A DNA stretch of 6,438 bases from contig AQYM01000029.1 in NCBI GenBank assembly GCA_000380705.1, positions 19,154-25,591 of the forward strand, read 5' to 3'. The stretch's first letter is position 1. Each line of letters begins with the position of its first letter. Positions 5,848 to 6,438 of the stretch are shown in pieces. The notes beneath the pieces were generated by a model that worked only from the letters and a program-made list of their open reading frames with translations, ran no database searches and had not been told where the DNA came from. The stretch is from Crenarchaeota archaeon SCGC AAA471-B05 (lineage in GTDB: Archaea > Thermoproteota > Thermoprotei > Gearchaeales > Gearchaeaceae). The translations under genes were made by a program, and so were the position numbers.

Positions 5848-6438
5848 CTAACTTATTGTCCTTAATATATGTTTTATATTTAATGCAAAATCTAAAGTTG
5901 CTGAAGTTAGTTTTTGAATATCTGTATCTGTATGAGCATTTGATATTGTTCCTATATGACCTGGTAAGAAAAATATATTATGCTCTGTCATTAAGTAAAG
6001 ATAATATAGATGCTGCAATTCCTTATCACATTTTAAAGCATCTTCATAAGAATTAACAATATCTACTTCTTCGTTTAAAAAATGTGTGAGAACAATGGAA
6101 CCTATTCCTGTTGTTTGCGAATTTATGTTTGCTTCATGCAAAATTTTATCAATAGATTTCCTAGCTATATTTCCAAGTGTATTTATTTTATCATAAATAG
6201 AATCTTTGTTTTCATACAAATATTTTAAAGTTAAATAGCCAGCTTTCATACTTACAGGATTTGCAGAAAAAGTCCCCCCGCCTATTTTACAAACACCATT
6301 TTTTCTATTAGGATCGGCTAAATTTAATATCTCAGATTTTCCCGCAACTGCGCCTATTGGAAAGCCTCCTCCTATAATTTTGCCATACGTTAGTAAATCA
6401 ACGTCTATTTTATAATATTCTTGTGCTCCTCCTAATCC
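5848..6438 (-). CDS. HemL-like class III PLP aminotransferase, C-terminal part (5' end outside window)
   Basis: The frame is open from the window edge to TAG at 5848-5850, giving 196 residues that correspond to roughly the last 45% of a protein of about 430. GLGGAQEYYKIDVDLLTYGK followed by IIGGGFPIGAVAG is the hallmark of glutamate-1-semialdehyde aminomutase (HemL) and its relatives. Lys20 of the visible part (codon 6379-6381) is the PLP-binding lysine. GGGTFSANPVSMKAG (53-67) holds the Thr that contacts the cofactor phosphate of the partner subunit. SYEDALKCDKE and AHTDTDI (168-174) also follow the HemL pattern. The loop just before AHT reads LPGHIGTISN, without the FEAGF-type segment seen in true HemL. 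This may therefore be a paralogue acting on another amino compound rather than the haem-pathway enzyme. It is the first visible gene of the operon with tldD and tldE, 6 nt ahead of tldD. The ATG at 6249 is internal and is not the start. Confidence 0.88.
   Translation of the reverse strand, partial: GLGGAQEYYKIDVDLLTYGKIIGGGFPIGAVAGKSEILNLADPNRKNGVCKIGGGTFSANPVSMKAGYLTLKYLYENKDSIYDKINTLGNIARKSIDKILHEANINSQTTGIGSIVLTHFLNEEVDIVNSYEDALKCDKELQHLYYLYLMTEHNIFFLPGHIGTISNAHTDTDIQKLTSATLDFALNIKHILRTIS

Noticed and set aside
5856..6056. 66-codon + strand frame opposite the aminotransferase gene
   Set aside because: Leu/Tyr-rich translation typical of the antisense of AT-rich coding DNA, with no start signal.
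5848..6249. A separate 133-residue protein starting at the ATG at 6249
   Set aside because: The frame stays open to the window edge and the upstream 63 residues include the PLP-lysine motif, so this ATG is internal to a larger aminotransferase.

Overview
The window is very AT-rich (about 30% GC by eye). It reads best as chromosomal DNA of a thermoacidophilic crenarchaeon, for example Sulfolobales or a relative such as Caldisphaera. The signs are ATA/AGA/TTA-rich codon use, A/T-box promoters about 25 nt from start codons (leaderless transcription), an AGGTG Shine-Dalgarno sequence only inside an operon, U-rich stretches instead of hairpin terminators, and a sequon-rich type I surface protein. 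The lineage is inferred from these features and is not proven.

Left part (1-2005): the 3' end of a + strand gene for a membrane protein (2-256) meets, tail to tail with a 4-nt overlap, a 556-residue exported protein on the - strand (253-1923). That protein has an N-terminal signal, a BsuPI-like beta-sandwich, further beta-rich domains, a Thr-rich stalk and a C-terminal membrane anchor. An 82-bp divergent promoter region follows, with a 13-bp A3T7A3 direct repeat.

Middle (2006-3100): a sodium/calcium-exchanger-superfamily membrane protein on the + strand (2006-3013). Both alpha-repeats are recognisable, but the second has a lysine where the ion-binding Asn/Asp is expected. An 87-bp convergent gap follows.

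Right part (3101-6438): a tightly packed - strand operon. In transcription order it encodes a HemL-like class III PLP aminotransferase (5' end outside the window), TldD (zinc protease subunit with HEGIGH) and TldE/PmbA (partner lacking the zinc motif). The first two genes are 6 nt apart and in the same frame; tldD and tldE overlap by 4 nt (GTGA). TldD and TldE are expected to form a heterodimeric peptidase that trims small peptides. Why an aminotransferase is co-transcribed with them is the main open question here.

No gene-free stretch exceeds 300 bases. I see no rRNA, tRNA, CRISPR array, insertion sequence or attachment site.
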